DNA of 64,000 bases. Source: an uncultured Salinimicrobium sp. (lineage in GTDB: Bacteria > Bacteroidota > Bacteroidia > Flavobacteriales > Flavobacteriaceae). Position 1 is the first letter of the stretch, and the number at the start of each line of letters is the position of its first letter. The DNA lies in the NCBI GenBank assembly GCA_946887075.1, contig CAMPKA010000015.1:1-64000 (forward strand). The letters run 5' to 3'. The translations under genes were made by a program, and so were the position numbers. Below the pieces are notes generated by a model. The model was given only the letters and a program-made list of their open reading frames with translations, was not told where the DNA came from and made no database searches. This document shows positions 48,304 to 58,019 of this stretch, in pieces.

Positions 48304-48861
48304 ATGACAGCTCCTTCCCTTGATCCTGAGCACTGGGTGGACCGGTATGCCGATTACCTGTTCAACTATACGATCACCAGGGTCAACGACCGGGAAACAG
48401 CTAATGACATCATCTCAGAAACATTTCTGGCGGGCCTGCGCTCTATGAAGAACTATAAAGGCGAAGCCAGTGAAAGAACCTGGCTCATTGCCATCCTGAA
48501 ACGGAAGATCATCGACCATTACCGCAGGTCGAATTCTGCCAAGGGAAGGGCTGAGGTAGCAATGGATCTTCCAGGTGATTCCGAAGAAGGAGACTGGCTC
48601 GAAGAAAGGGTGGCGGATATTTCCACCGCCAATGCTGAGGACAGACTGGAAAACGAGGAGCTTGGGTTCGCCATTCTGGAATGCCTCGAACAGCTCAATG
48701 AGAAGCAGGCTGCCATATTTAAAAAGAAAACGATCGAAGGCCTGGATACGGAAACGATTTGTAATGAATTCGGAATTACTGCGTCTAATCTCTGGGTGAT
48801 CATCCATCGGGCCAGGACGGCTTTGGCCGAATGCCTTGAAAAAAACTGGTTTCAATCATGA
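48304..48861 (+). CDS. ECF-type RNA polymerase sigma factor
   Basis: A 185-residue sigma-70 family member. Region 2 is at about 10-75 (DYLFNYTITRVNDRETANDIISETFLAGLRSMKNYKGEASERTWLIAILKRKIIDHYRR) and region 4 at about 125-180 (LECLEQLNEKQAAIFKKKTIEGLDTETICNEFGITASNLWVIIHRARTALAECLE). No region 1 or 3, as expected for ECF factors. The next gene, overlapping by 4 nt, looks like its zinc-type anti-sigma factor. The regulon is unknown; Trp in the region 4 recognition helix area (NLWVIIHRAR) is typical of a subgroup seen in Bacteroidota. Confidence 0.92.
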   Translation: MTAPSLDPEHWVDRYADYLFNYTITRVNDRETANDIISETFLAGLRSMKNYKGEASERTWLIAILKRKIIDHYRRSNSAKGRAEVAMDLPGDSEEGDWLEERVADISTANAEDRLENEELGFAILECLEQLNEKQAAIFKKKTIEGLDTETICNEFGITASNLWVIIHRARTALAECLEKNWFQS

Positions 48862-49172
48862 ATCTCAAGATCCTGCGAAGTATGAGTTGCGAAGAAGCCG
48901 CTGAGATCAGCACACGGAACGAATATCGGGAGAGCACCTGGCAAGAAAAACTTCAGCTCAGACTACATCTTTTTTTCTGCCGGGCATGTCATAAATATCA
49001 CGACGATAACCGTAAGCTCAGCCATTTGCTCCGACGCGCCCGCCTCTCGTTTTGTTCCGAAAGGGAAAAGGAAATCCTGCGCCAGAAGATTGCGAACGGC
49101 TACCATGAACGAAGGCAATACAGAGACAGAAACCAGAGCAGCGGTATGGATTCCACCCAAAACGACGCATAA
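48858..49172 (+). CDS. Probable zinc-type anti-sigma factor
   Basis: A 104-residue soluble basic protein overlapping the sigma gene by 4 nt. It contains SCEEAAEIS near residue 11 and HLFFCRAC (H-x3-C-x2-C, about 37-44), the core of the zinc-binding anti-sigma motif; the rest is helical and charged. No transmembrane segment, so it would be a cytoplasmic regulator, perhaps redox-sensing. The last 73 bp overlap the 3' end of the gene on the other strand. Confidence 0.75.
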   Translation: MNLKILRSMSCEEAAEISTRNEYRESTWQEKLQLRLHLFFCRACHKYHDDNRKLSHLLRRARLSFCSEREKEILRQKIANGYHERRQYRDRNQSSGMDSTQNDA

Positions 49173-49909
49173 TATCTCGACTGTTTTACCCGGGAGGCAA
49201 GTGTTCCTGTTGCCGTGACCGCAACTACAACCGCCACGGCCACAAGGGAAGCTAAGGAAGTGGAATGCTTCATAAGCTCCAGAATCAAAACGAGCAGCAG
49301 CAGCATTAAACCGACCATCCTGGTTCTGGAAACCCCGATTACCTGGGGCAGCGTCCTGAGGCCTTCCTCATCATACCTCATATCCCGGATCTCGAAGGGC
49401 AGGATGAGGGCAAGGACAAAAAAAAATTTCTGAAGCGATTCCAGCAGAACAGCCAGAGCTGGTATCGGATGAAGAAGGGCGGGGAAAACTCCAGTTACAA
49501 TCGCCCATACCAGGGCGATTACCAAAATCTTCAGCCCTGGGATTCTTCTGAGATTCCGGTCCCCGTGAAAAACAGGAATGGCGTATAATAAGGTCATCAA
49601 AGCCATGAATGCGGACCATATCAGCACTTCCCGGGGAATAAAAAACAGGATGACGAACAGCAAAATCAAACTGACAAATGAAAAGATCTGGATTTGTCTA
49701 AGGCTACTAGTCAGGCTGCGGTGATGGAGTCCGGCAACAGCAGCATACTTTACAAAATTGTAACCGGTCACGGTTCCGAGAAAAATAAAAATCAGGAGGA
49801 GGGGATCCGGCCTCAGTCCGTAATGCAGGGTGGAAACCAGGCTGAGTGCAGCTACCGAAATCGCCACATGAATACTGCTGTTAATATAGAAATCGAAGAG
49901 CCATTTCAT
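49100..49909 (-). CDS. UbiA-like integral membrane protein
   Basis: A 269-residue protein with about eight hydrophobic segments. It has DMRYDEEGLRTLPQVIG (about 180-196), resembling the second Asp-rich motif of UbiA prenyltransferases, and GYNFVKYA near residue 49 where the first N/D-x3-D motif would lie but the second Asp is absent. It may be a diverged UbiA-family enzyme or a non-catalytic relative. Its 3' end overlaps the anti-sigma gene tail-to-tail by 73 bp. Confidence 0.7.
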   Translation of the reverse strand: MKWLFDFYINSSIHVAISVAALSLVSTLHYGLRPDPLLLIFIFLGTVTGYNFVKYAAVAGLHHRSLTSSLRQIQIFSFVSLILLFVILFFIPREVLIWSAFMALMTLLYAIPVFHGDRNLRRIPGLKILVIALVWAIVTGVFPALLHPIPALAVLLESLQKFFFVLALILPFEIRDMRYDEEGLRTLPQVIGVSRTRMVGLMLLLLVLILELMKHSTSLASLVAVAVVVAVTATGTLASRVKQSRYYASFWVESIPLLWFLSLYCLRSW

Positions 49910-50041
49910 GGTTTGGAATCAGGAATTATCAAGCTCACCGGTCACTTTTTTATGCGATGAAATATCGGCCAATTCTTCCCGGGGAATTCCCTGAAAATTA
50001 GTCCCGAATTCCTTAATTTCGCGTTTTCAAAATCTTAATTG

Positions 50042-52891
50042 ATGAACACATTTTCTTTTGCTTCAAGACATATCGGTCCCCGTAAGGATGATCTCCAGGA
50101 AATGCTAGAAACGATAGGGGTTGATTCCCTCGATCAGCTGATCTATGAAACGCTACCTGATGATATCCGGCTTAACAGGGAGCTCGAGCTACCCCAGGCA
50201 ATGAGCGAACACCAATATCTCTCCCATATGACTGCCCTTGCAGCCAAAAATAAGGTTTTTAAAACTTTCATCGGGCTTGGATACCATCAATGCATCACTC
50301 CGGCAGTTATTCAACGTAATATTCTTGAGAACCCGGGCTGGTATACCGCCTATACGCCATATCAGGCCGAAATCGCCCAGGGAAGACTGGAGGCCCTCCT
50401 GAATTTCCAGACTGTCATCGCAGATCTGACGGGGATGGAATTAGCCAATGCTTCCCTCCTGGATGAATCCACTGCGGCAGCTGAGGCGATGTCCCTGCTT
50501 TACGAAGTCCGGGACCGGGATCAAAAGAAGAACGGGGTCAATAAATGCTTTATCTCCTCAGAAACACTTCCCCAAACCATTGATGTTCTTAAGACCCGGG
50601 CGGTACCTCTTGGCATAGAGCTCGTGATCGGAAATCATGAAGAATTCGATTTCTCCTCTGACTATTTCGGTGTATTCCTGCAGTACCCTGGAAAGTTCGG
50701 GCAGGTATATGATTATAGCGACTTCACTGGCCGGGCCCGAGAAGCTGGAATTAAAGTCGCGTTTGCCGCGGATCTGCTGAGCCTTGTACGCCTTCGCGCT
50801 CCGGGGGAATTCGGGGCAGACGTGGTGGTAGGGACTTCCCAGCGATTTGGAATACCCCTTGGCTACGGCGGGCCTCATGCAGCTTTTTTCGCCACCAGAG
50901 AGGAATATAAACGGAGCATCCCCGGTAGAATCATCGGCGTTACCCGGGATACCGACGGTAACGTAGCCTTAAGAATGGCCCTGCAGACCAGGGAGCAGCA
51001 TATCAAGAGGGACAAAGCGACATCCAACATCTGTACCGCCCAGGTCCTTTTAGCCGTTATGGCGGGAATGTATGCGGTCTATCATGGGCCCAAAGGCTTA
51101 TCCTTTATCGCTGATCGGGTGCATCGCACTGCTGTAAGCATAGTTGAAAAACTGGAGGAACTGGGATTCCGCCAGTTGAATGGGGCCTTCTTCGATACGC
51201 TCCATTTTAAGGCAGATTCCAATAAGATCCGAGAAATCGCTGAACGCCAGGAAGTCAATTTTCATTACCCTTCTGGGGATGAGGTCGTTGTTGCGGTGAA
51301 TGAAGCGACCACCCCTGAGGATGTCAGCCTGATCGCGGCTATTTTCGCAGAAGCAGCGGGCCGGGATAGTCATCCTTCGACGGAACTTTCCAAGGCAAGC
51401 AGGATTCCTGATGCCCTGGAGCGAAAAACCAGCTTTCTGACCAACGAAGTGTTCAACTCCTATCATTCAGAGACAGAGCTGATGCGCTACATCAAGAAGC
51501 TCGAACGGAAAGATCTTTCCCTGACCCATTCGATGATATCCCTTGGCTCCTGTACAATGAAGCTCAACGCTGCTGCAGAAATGCTGCCGATCACCTATCC
51601 ACAATGGGCGAACATCCATCCTTTTGCACCGGTTTCCCAGGCCGAAGGCTATCAGATAGTACTGAAAAGGCTGGAAGAGCACCTGACGGAGATAACCGGC
51701 TTCGCAGCAACTTCCCTGCAGCCCAATTCCGGTGCCCAGGGAGAATATGCGGGTCTCATGGTCATTCGTGCCTACCATGAGTCCCGTGGGGATTCTCACC
51801 GGAACATCTGCCTTATCCCCTCCTCTGCTCATGGTACAAATCCCGCTTCGGCGGTCATGGCCGGAATGAAGGTAATTGTTACCAAATCTACAGCAGGAGG
51901 AAACATCGATGTCGATGACCTACGGGAAAAGGCGATCAAGCATCGGGATCACCTTGCGGCTCTTATGGTCACCTATCCATCGACCCACGGGGTGTTTGAA
52001 TCCTCCATTCGCGAGATCATAGGGATTATCCATGAAAACGGGGGACAGGTCTATATGGACGGAGCCAACATGAATGCCCAGGTCGGACTGACCAATCCGG
52101 GTATCATCGGTGCAGATGTGTGCCATTTGAACCTTCACAAGACCTTTGCAATACCTCACGGAGGAGGTGGCCCCGGAGTGGGGCCGATTTGTGTGGCCTC
52201 TCAGCTGGCGCCATTCCTCCCCGGGAACCCGGTCATTGAAACCGGGGGAGACCAGGGAATTGGAGCCATATCCTCAGCTCCCTGGGGATCTGCATTGGTA
52301 TGTCTCATTTCATACGGCTATATCCGAATGCTGGGGGCCGAGGGATTGCGAAGGGCTACCGAATATGCCATCCTCAACGCAAATTACATCAAGGCACGGG
52401 TCGGGGAGCATTACAAGACCTTATACAGCGGAGAACGTGGAAGGGCTGCTCACGAAATGATCATGGATTGTCGGCCGTTTAAAGCCAAAGGAATAGAGGT
52501 TACCGATATTGCCAAACGACTTATTGACTACGGTTTCCACGCTCCGACAGTATCATTTCCGGTAGCCGGAACGCTTATGATCGAACCTACCGAGAGCGAA
52601 AGCAAGGCAGAACTGGATCGGTTCTGCGATGCCCTGATTTCAATTCGACAGGAAATCGACCAGGCAAGCGCGGGGGACCCGGACAATGTGCTGAAAAATG
52701 CACCACATACCCTTGCCATGCTTACCAGCGATAATTGGGAATTCCCATATAGCAGAAAAAAGGCGGCCTACCCGCTGGACTACCTTCAAGACAACAAATT
52801 CTGGCCTTCCATTCGCCGTGTTGATGAGGCCTTTGGGGACCGGAACCTCATCTGCACCTGCGCACCGCTTGAGGCTTATATGGAGGAATAA
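50042..52891 (+). CDS. gcvP: Glycine dehydrogenase (decarboxylating), P protein
   Basis: PLP enzyme of the glycine cleavage system. The ATG at 50042 ([14 protein letters not shown]) is chosen; a TTG just before it would add one residue. The 949 residues are the fused alpha/beta-type P protein: N-terminal half with [36 protein letters not shown], and C-terminal half with the PLP lysine in [16 protein letters not shown] (about residue 699). Length is standard. No gcvT or gcvH is adjacent. Confidence 0.98.
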   Translation: MNTFSFASRHIGPRKDDLQEMLETIGVDSLDQLIYETLPDDIRLNRELELPQAMSEHQYLSHMTALAAKNKVFKTFIGLGYHQCITPAVIQRNILENPGWYTAYTPYQAEIAQGRLEALLNFQTVIADLTGMELANASLLDESTAAAEAMSLLYEVRDRDQKKNGVNKCFISSETLPQTIDVLKTRAVPLGIELVIGNHEEFDFSSDYFGVFLQYPGKFGQVYDYSDFTGRAREAGIKVAFAADLLSLVRLRAPGEFGADVVVGTSQRFGIPLGYGGPHAAFFATREEYKRSIPGRIIGVTRDTDGNVALRMALQTREQHIKRDKATSNICTAQVLLAVMAGMYAVYHGPKGLSFIADRVHRTAVSIVEKLEELGFRQLNGAFFDTLHFKADSNKIREIAERQEVNFHYPSGDEVVVAVNEATTPEDVSLIAAIFAEAAGRDSHPSTELSKASRIPDALERKTSFLTNEVFNSYHSETELMRYIKKLERKDLSLTHSMISLGSCTMKLNAAAEMLPITYPQWANIHPFAPVSQAEGYQIVLKRLEEHLTEITGFAATSLQPNSGAQGEYAGLMVIRAYHESRGDSHRNICLIPSSAHGTNPASAVMAGMKVIVTKSTAGGNIDVDDLREKAIKHRDHLAALMVTYPSTHGVFESSIREIIGIIHENGGQVYMDGANMNAQVGLTNPGIIGADVCHLNLHKTFAIPHGGGGPGVGPICVASQLAPFLPGNPVIETGGDQGIGAISSAPWGSALVCLISYGYIRMLGAEGLRRATEYAILNANYIKARVGEHYKTLYSGERGRAAHEMIMDCRPFKAKGIEVTDIAKRLIDYGFHAPTVSFPVAGTLMIEPTESESKAELDRFCDALISIRQEIDQASAGDPDNVLKNAPHTLAMLTSDNWEFPYSRKKAAYPLDYLQDNKFWPSIRRVDEAFGDRNLICTCAPLEAYMEE

Positions 52892-52897
52892 ATAAGT

Positions 52898-52918
52898 GGA
52901 CCGGGATCAGCCCGGTCC
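52898..52918 (+). terminator. Hairpin terminator after gcvP
   Basis: A perfect 8-bp GC-rich stem, ggaccggg (52898-52905) with cccggtcc (52911-52918), loop atcag, 6 nt after the stop codon. The following sequence ttctgcatt has only a poor T-run, so termination may be partial. Confidence 0.65.
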
Positions 52919-53028
52919 TTCTGCATTAGGTCAGATGATACCGGTAACCAGTCTTATCCAGGTTCCAGGGGGGGACAAAAATTTAGGTATTATTTCACAT
53001 TTTGCTCCCCAGTCATTTCAACATTTAG

Positions 53029-53036
53029 TAATTTTG
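53029..53036 (+). promoter_or_regulatory. Promoter -7 element of the KAS III-methyltransferase-glycosyltransferase unit
   Basis: TAATTTTG matches TAnnTTTG exactly, 27 nt before the KAS III ATG. A TTTG lies at 53001-53004, a spacing of 24 nt, longer than the usual 19. Confidence 0.6.
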
Positions 53037-53063
53037 GTAATACACCCCCCAAAGGCATTGAAA

Positions 53064-54122
53064 ATGAGCATTAAGATCACAGGTGTGGGAAGTTATATCC
53101 CCAGTAGGATCGAAAAGAATTCGGATTTTGGCCGACATGAGTTCCGGTATGAAGACGGATCCACATTCAGCCAGTCCAACTCCGTTATTATCGAAAAATT
53201 CAAGGCGATCACAGGGATTGCGGAGAGACGGTATATCCAAAAGGAACTCAATAATTCGGATATCGGATACCTGGCAGCAATTTTAGCTGTGGAGGACGCG
53301 AAAATAGACCCTGAAGAATTGGATTATATCATTGTCGCCCACAACTATGGAGATGTGCTGCACGGGGATTCTCAAAGCGATACGGTACCCAGCCTGGCCA
53401 CGAGGATCAAGCACAAAATGCGGATCAAAAACTCACGATGTGTGGCTTATGACATTCTTTTCGGATGTCCCGGTTGGGTTGAGGCAATGATTCAGGCTAC
53501 CGCCTTTATCAGGAGCGGAATGGCACGGAAATGTCTCGTTATTGGATCAGAAACGCTCTCAAGAGTAGTGGACCAACATGACAGGGATTCCATGATCTAT
53601 TCGGATGGAGCCGGGGCTGCCATTGTCGAAGCTTCAGAAGAACCGGGGGGTATTCTCGCACATGAAAGCGCCACGCATTCCTTTGAAGAAGCTAATTTCA
53701 TATACTTTGGAAGGTCGAACAACAGAGATCTGGACGATCCCCGCCGTTATATTAAAATGCATGGTCGCAAAATATACGAATTTGCCCTGAACCATGTTCC
53801 TGATGCCATGAAGAGCTGCCTGGATAAGAGCGGGAAAGGAATCGGAGAGGTCAGGAAGATCCTGATCCATCAGGCGAATGAGAAGATGGATGAGGCGATC
53901 ATCAAGCGCTTTTATAAGCTGTATGGCCTGTCGGTTCCCCCTGGAATCATGCCGATGAGCATAGACAAACTGGGAAACAGTAGTGTGGCTACAGTACCCA
54001 CTCTGCTCGATTTGATCCTGAAAGGGAAGATGCCCGGGCACGAACTTAAAACCGGTGATGTGGTTATATTCGCAAGTGTAGGCGCAGGGATGAACATCAA
54101 CGCGATTGTTTACCAGTTCTAG
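53064..54122 (+). CDS. 3-oxoacyl-ACP synthase III (FabH-like) family protein
   Basis: Thiolase-fold enzyme that condenses an acyl thioester with malonyl-ACP. The start MSIKITGVGSYIPSRIEKN is chosen because an upstream in-frame start at 52896 would lie in the gcvP terminator and adds non-conserved sequence. The 352 residues have the catalytic triad Cys135 (LFGCPGW), His269 (LIHQAN) and Asn305 (KLGNSSV), so it should be active. It is longer than primary FabH and has the insertion GDSQSDTVPSLATRIKHKMR. The next gene starts directly at its stop (TAGATG). Probably secondary lipid or pigment-type acyl synthesis rather than bulk fatty acids. Confidence 0.88.
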   Translation: MSIKITGVGSYIPSRIEKNSDFGRHEFRYEDGSTFSQSNSVIIEKFKAITGIAERRYIQKELNNSDIGYLAAILAVEDAKIDPEELDYIIVAHNYGDVLHGDSQSDTVPSLATRIKHKMRIKNSRCVAYDILFGCPGWVEAMIQATAFIRSGMARKCLVIGSETLSRVVDQHDRDSMIYSDGAGAAIVEASEEPGGILAHESATHSFEEANFIYFGRSNNRDLDDPRRYIKMHGRKIYEFALNHVPDAMKSCLDKSGKGIGEVRKILIHQANEKMDEAIIKRFYKLYGLSVPPGIMPMSIDKLGNSSVATVPTLLDLILKGKMPGHELKTGDVVIFASVGAGMNINAIVYQF

Positions 54123-54644
54123 ATGTACGAAAATTCCTTTCCGAATAAGCGATATGCCGAAACGATAAAATTTCTGAAGAGGAATATTCCTCCTCCTGCA
54201 CATCTCCTGGACCTCGGGGTCAGAAATCCCTTTTCAGAAATTATGGAGCAGCATGGGTACCAGGTATCGAATACGCAGGGAGAAGATCTCGATATCGATT
54301 TCAGGAATGTCCATGATTCCCCGGCTGAAGTGGTCACTGCCCTGGAGATTTTTGAGCATCTGCTTGCCCCTTTCAACATCCTCAGGGAAATAAAGGCGGA
54401 AAAGCTCATCGCCAGCGTTCCCTTGCGCCTCTGGTTTTCGCCCGCCTATCGCAGCCCAACGGACATACGGGATCGACACTTCCATGAATTTGAGCCCTGG
54501 CAGTTCGACTGGCTTTTGGAGCGTACAGGTTGGAAAATCAGGGACAGTCATAAATGGACAAATCCCGTTGCGAAAATCGGTTTTCGGCCGCTGCTTCGGG
54601 CCTTCACTCCAAGATATTACATTGTGTATGCCGAGCGGAAATAG
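54123..54644 (+). CDS. SAM-dependent methyltransferase-like protein
   Basis: A 173-residue protein of the class I methyltransferase fold: motif I region HLLDLGVRNPFSEIMEQHGY (degenerate Gly pattern), then ALEIFEHLLAPFNILREI and HEFEPWQFDWLLERTGW, as in methyltransferase type 11/23 proteins. It is short for the class. It starts at the KAS III stop with no gap and overlaps the glycosyltransferase by 17 nt, so all three are translationally coupled. Substrate unknown. Confidence 0.78.
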   Translation: MYENSFPNKRYAETIKFLKRNIPPPAHLLDLGVRNPFSEIMEQHGYQVSNTQGEDLDIDFRNVHDSPAEVVTALEIFEHLLAPFNILREIKAEKLIASVPLRLWFSPAYRSPTDIRDRHFHEFEPWQFDWLLERTGWKIRDSHKWTNPVAKIGFRPLLRAFTPRYYIVYAERK

Positions 54645-55503
54645 CCCAGCTGCCCCGAAAATTGCAGTCATTATCCCTGCTCATGACGAACAGGCTTTTC
54701 TAGGCCGGTGTCTGGAATCCCTTACCCAGCAGACCCTCAAGCCGCAGAAACTGCTCATAGTGGATGATAATTCCTCCGATCTCACAACGTCCATTGCGCA
54801 ACATTTTGCTGCCGAACATTCCTATATCAGTCTTCTCAGAGTGCGGTCCCATGAGCATCATCTCCCGGGGAGCAAAGTGGTATCGGCCTTTCTTAAAGGT
54901 CTGGAAAGCCTTGATGAAGACTGGGATATTTTGTGCAAGTTCGACGCAGATCTCCTTTTCCCTCCGGATTACCTGCAGCAGATAGCTGTGCATTTCCAGT
55001 CCGATCCGACAGTGGGGATGGCCGGGGGCTTCTGTTATATCCGTCAGGGCGATCAATGGAAACTCGAATCCCTGACCGGACCGGACCATATCCGGGGTGC
55101 CCTGAAGGCTTATCGGAAGCAATGCTACAGGGATATAGGGGGGCTGCGGCCTTCCATGGGCTGGGATACCGTGGATGAACTGCTCGCGCAGTACAGAGGA
55201 TGGAAGGTTCACACTGATCCTGCTCTCCAGGTAAAGCACCTGAGACCAACAGGAGAGACCTACGGCAGAGCTTCGAAACTGAAGCAGGGAGAAGCATTCT
55301 ATAAGATGAGATACGGATTGCTGATCACCCTGATCGCCTCCCTGAAGCTAGCCTGGAAAAAGGGAAAGCCGGGTCTGATCTTCGATTACTTCAGAGGTTA
55401 CCTGGGAGCACGTGCGGCCAGGATGCCGTTTATTGTAAATGAAGCCGAAGGAGCCTTCATCCGGAAACTCCGGTATAAAAAAATGCTCGGAAAACTCTTC
55501 TGA
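54628..55503 (+). CDS. Family 2 glycosyltransferase
   Basis: A 291-residue GT-A fold protein. The start MPSGNSPAAPKIAVIIPAHDEQ is chosen because the fold begins right behind it; an earlier in-frame ATG would lie deep within the methyltransferase gene. It has AVIIPAHDEQAFLGRCLESL, LIVDDNSSD, the metal-binding FDADLLFPPDY (DxD about residue 108) and GWDTVDELLAQYRGW with the catalytic acidic residue. A C-terminal membrane-associated helix is possible. It overlaps the methyltransferase by 17 nt. Confidence 0.88.
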   Translation: MPSGNSPAAPKIAVIIPAHDEQAFLGRCLESLTQQTLKPQKLLIVDDNSSDLTTSIAQHFAAEHSYISLLRVRSHEHHLPGSKVVSAFLKGLESLDEDWDILCKFDADLLFPPDYLQQIAVHFQSDPTVGMAGGFCYIRQGDQWKLESLTGPDHIRGALKAYRKQCYRDIGGLRPSMGWDTVDELLAQYRGWKVHTDPALQVKHLRPTGETYGRASKLKQGEAFYKMRYGLLITLIASLKLAWKKGKPGLIFDYFRGYLGARAARMPFIVNEAEGAFIRKLRYKKMLGKLF

Positions 55504-55505
55504 CG

Positions 55506-57167
55506 CTATTCCAGAGCAATCAACAGGGGTTCACCGGTTGCGCCACTGGGAAATGGAATCCCGAGTAGTGCCGCGATGGTAGGCGCTATGTCCACGATCT
55601 CAGACCGTTTCAGACTGTTCCCGCTTTTAATTCCCTTACCAAAAAAGATCAGGGGCGCATGGGTGTCGTAATTATTACCAGACCCATGGGTGGAACCGGT
55701 CGGAGAGTAGGAAATTACCCCAGGTTCCAGGACAAGGACCACATCCCCACTTCTTTTCTGATGAAACCCATTGTCCACCGCCGAAGCCATCTGTTCTGAA
55801 TAGCTGGTTCCCATCAGGTCGTCCCTTTTGAAAGCCTTGTTGATCCTGTCGTACTGCAAGGCGAAATGGACGATCAGATCCTGTAGCTGTTCTCTGTCAA
55901 GAGATGCCTTTTCTACCCGCTCATAGCTGAGGAATACCTGATCGTTCGAAATGTTCTCGACGAGGTCCGAGTGACCGGTTTTGCTCTGAAGGAATGCATC
56001 CAGCTGGTCGGAGAAGGCACCGTAGTCGAAATATCCCGCCGGGATTCTTCTGGACTGCAGATAGGCGGGTACCTGTACGGCTCCGTGATCGGCAGTTAGG
56101 AAAAGCGTATAATTCCCCTGACCCACCTTTTCGTCAAGAGCATTAAGCAATCTCGCCAGTTCAGCATCAAGCCGCAGATAGGTGTCCTGCACCTCTTTGG
56201 AATTCACCCCGAAATTATGGCCGACGTAGTCAGTCGAGGAATAGCTCACGGTAAAAAAGTCGGTGATCTCATCCTGGCCCAGTGCTTCTCCCTCCAGCGC
56301 GGCAAGGGCAAAATCTGTTGTGAGGGAATTTCCAAAAGGGGTGGCCTTAATGATATCATAGCCCCCGTTCTTGTCGCTCAGCGCCTTAAGGTCATAAGGA
56401 AACTCAGCCGTCTCCTTTCCATTAAATCCCCCTTCAAAATCATTGAGGTCACTTCCGCTTTCGACATAAGAATTCAAAGGCTCCGTGGGTTCCCAAACCC
56501 GGAGATACTGGTCCGCTTTTCTCGAAGCATTAAAGTTTTTCACCCACTGCGGGAGCTCCTCCATGTAAAACGAACTCGTGATCCATTTTCCCTCATCTCG
56601 CCCATGAAACCAATATGCTGCATTGGCCGTATGCCCAGCTGGAAGGATAGCCCCGCGATCCTTTAGGGCTACTCCTATGGTTTTCCCCCTCATCTGCGTG
56701 TGCAGGCGGTTTTCGTCTGAAACCGTTGTGGTGATCATCCGGTGGGGTGACATCTGGCCCGCATCGGAATCTGTACCGACCGACTTCACTGAATTGTCTT
56801 CAACACAGTATACCATAGTCCCCGCGAATTTATCATACCAGTTGTTGGAAATGATCCCATGCGTCTGAGGAGTCGATCCGGTGTAGACGGAAGCGTGCCC
56901 CGGGCCTGTGTAGGTTGGGATATAATTAAAGTGATTATTTCTAAAATTGAATCCTTCCCTAACCAGACGTTTGAACCCTTCCTCTCCAAAACGATCCCAG
57001 AACCTGGTGAGATAATCGTACCGCATCTGATCGACCACCACCCCGACCACAAGTGCAGGTGTGGCCCGGAGATCCTTTTCGGGGTCGAATTTCTTAGTAT
57101 GCGCTTCCTGGGCAGAAGCCGAAATGGTTGTAAAAGAAAAAAACAGGAGGAAAAGCAAGCTACGCAT
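55506..57167 (-). CDS. PafA-like alkaline phosphatase family protein
   Basis: Exported phosphatase or phosphodiesterase of the alkaline phosphatase superfamily. The start MRSLLFLLFFSFTTISASAQ (57167) gives a clean signal peptide; a Met 9 codons earlier is possible. The 553 residues contain the first metal Asp in VVDQMRYDY, the nucleophile Thr in PTYTGPGHASVYTG (Thr-type as in PafA), TADHGAVQVP and THGSGNNYDTHAPLIFFGKG with the metal His/Asp residues. Likely periplasmic phosphate scavenging. Convergent with the glycosyltransferase (2 nt gap). Confidence 0.93.
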   Translation of the reverse strand: MRSLLFLLFFSFTTISASAQEAHTKKFDPEKDLRATPALVVGVVVDQMRYDYLTRFWDRFGEEGFKRLVREGFNFRNNHFNYIPTYTGPGHASVYTGSTPQTHGIISNNWYDKFAGTMVYCVEDNSVKSVGTDSDAGQMSPHRMITTTVSDENRLHTQMRGKTIGVALKDRGAILPAGHTANAAYWFHGRDEGKWITSSFYMEELPQWVKNFNASRKADQYLRVWEPTEPLNSYVESGSDLNDFEGGFNGKETAEFPYDLKALSDKNGGYDIIKATPFGNSLTTDFALAALEGEALGQDEITDFFTVSYSSTDYVGHNFGVNSKEVQDTYLRLDAELARLLNALDEKVGQGNYTLFLTADHGAVQVPAYLQSRRIPAGYFDYGAFSDQLDAFLQSKTGHSDLVENISNDQVFLSYERVEKASLDREQLQDLIVHFALQYDRINKAFKRDDLMGTSYSEQMASAVDNGFHQKRSGDVVLVLEPGVISYSPTGSTHGSGNNYDTHAPLIFFGKGIKSGNSLKRSEIVDIAPTIAALLGIPFPSGATGEPLLIALE

Positions 57168-57281
57168 CTGAAGGATTTTTATATGAAAACCCAAAAATAC
57201 AAATAATTGTAGGTTTTAAAGATTAAGTTAAGCCCCAATCCTATGCTTTAAAAAATTAGTATTTTAGCCCAAATTTCTGCA

Positions 57282-58019
57282 ATGGCGTACCTGCAATCTA
57301 TCGGCGAATATTTCTTGATGATGAAAGGGGTATTCGGCCGAATGACCAAGAGGTCGGTACTGATCAATCTGATCTTCAAGGAAATCGACGATCTGATAAT
57401 CGGTTCCCTCGGTATCGTCTCCTTTATCTCCTTCTTTATTGGAGGTGTTGTAGCGATCCAGACCGCACTCAACCTGAACAACCCGCTAATCCCCAGAACC
57501 CTGATCGCATTTGCTGCACGGCAATCCGTGATCCTGGAGTTTGCTCCGACCTTTATATCGATAATTATGGCTGGGAAGGTAGGTTCCTATATCACCTCCA
57601 GTATCGGAAGTATGCGGGTTACCCAACAAATCGATGCCCTCGAGGTTATGGGAATAAATTCGCTCAACTACCTCGTCTTTCCAAAGATCATAGCGATGCT
57701 CACCTATCCTTTTGTCATTGCGATCTCCATGTTTCTTGGGATTCTGGGAGCTTATTTTGCCGGGGTTTTCGGTGGATTTGTATCCTCCCAGGATTTCATT
57801 ACGGGACTGCAGGACGAATTCATCCCCTTCCACCTCGTATACGCATTTATCAAGACCTTTCTCTTCGCCCTGCTCCTGGCCACCATTCCCTCATATCATG
57901 GCTACTACATGAAGGGAGGGGCCCTTGAAGTCGGGCAGGCAAGCACCACCTCCTTCGTGTGGACCAGTGTGGCCATCATCGTCGTGAACTATATCGTAAC
58001 CCAACTACTGCTGAGCTGA
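57282..58019 (+). CDS. MlaE-family ABC transporter permease
   Basis: Inner-membrane permease of a phospholipid/Mce-type lipid transporter. The 245 residues have five or six hydrophobic segments and the MlaE signatures FIGGVVAIQTALNL, AGKVGSYITSSIGSMRVTQQIDALEVMGINSLNYLVFPK. Its stop overlaps the ATPase start by 1 nt (TGATG). No MlaD-like substrate-binding gene follows in this window. Confidence 0.93.
   Translation: MAYLQSIGEYFLMMKGVFGRMTKRSVLINLIFKEIDDLIIGSLGIVSFISFFIGGVVAIQTALNLNNPLIPRTLIAFAARQSVILEFAPTFISIIMAGKVGSYITSSIGSMRVTQQIDALEVMGINSLNYLVFPKIIAMLTYPFVIAISMFLGILGAYFAGVFGGFVSSQDFITGLQDEFIPFHLVYAFIKTFLFALLLATIPSYHGYYMKGGALEVGQASTTSFVWTSVAIIVVNYIVTQLLLS

Noticed and set aside
52896..53063. 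Longer N terminus for the KAS III protein
   Set aside because: The extra 56 codons run through the gcvP terminator hairpin and promoter and have no resemblance to KAS III; the ATG at 53064 begins at the fold.
54484..54627. Longer N terminus for the glycosyltransferase
   Set aside because: It would lie wholly inside the methyltransferase gene, and the GT-A fold begins right after the ATG at 54628.
57959..58018. Longer N terminus for the MlaF ATPase
   Set aside because: It lies within the permease gene; the ABC domain begins at the ATG at 58019 overlapping the stop.
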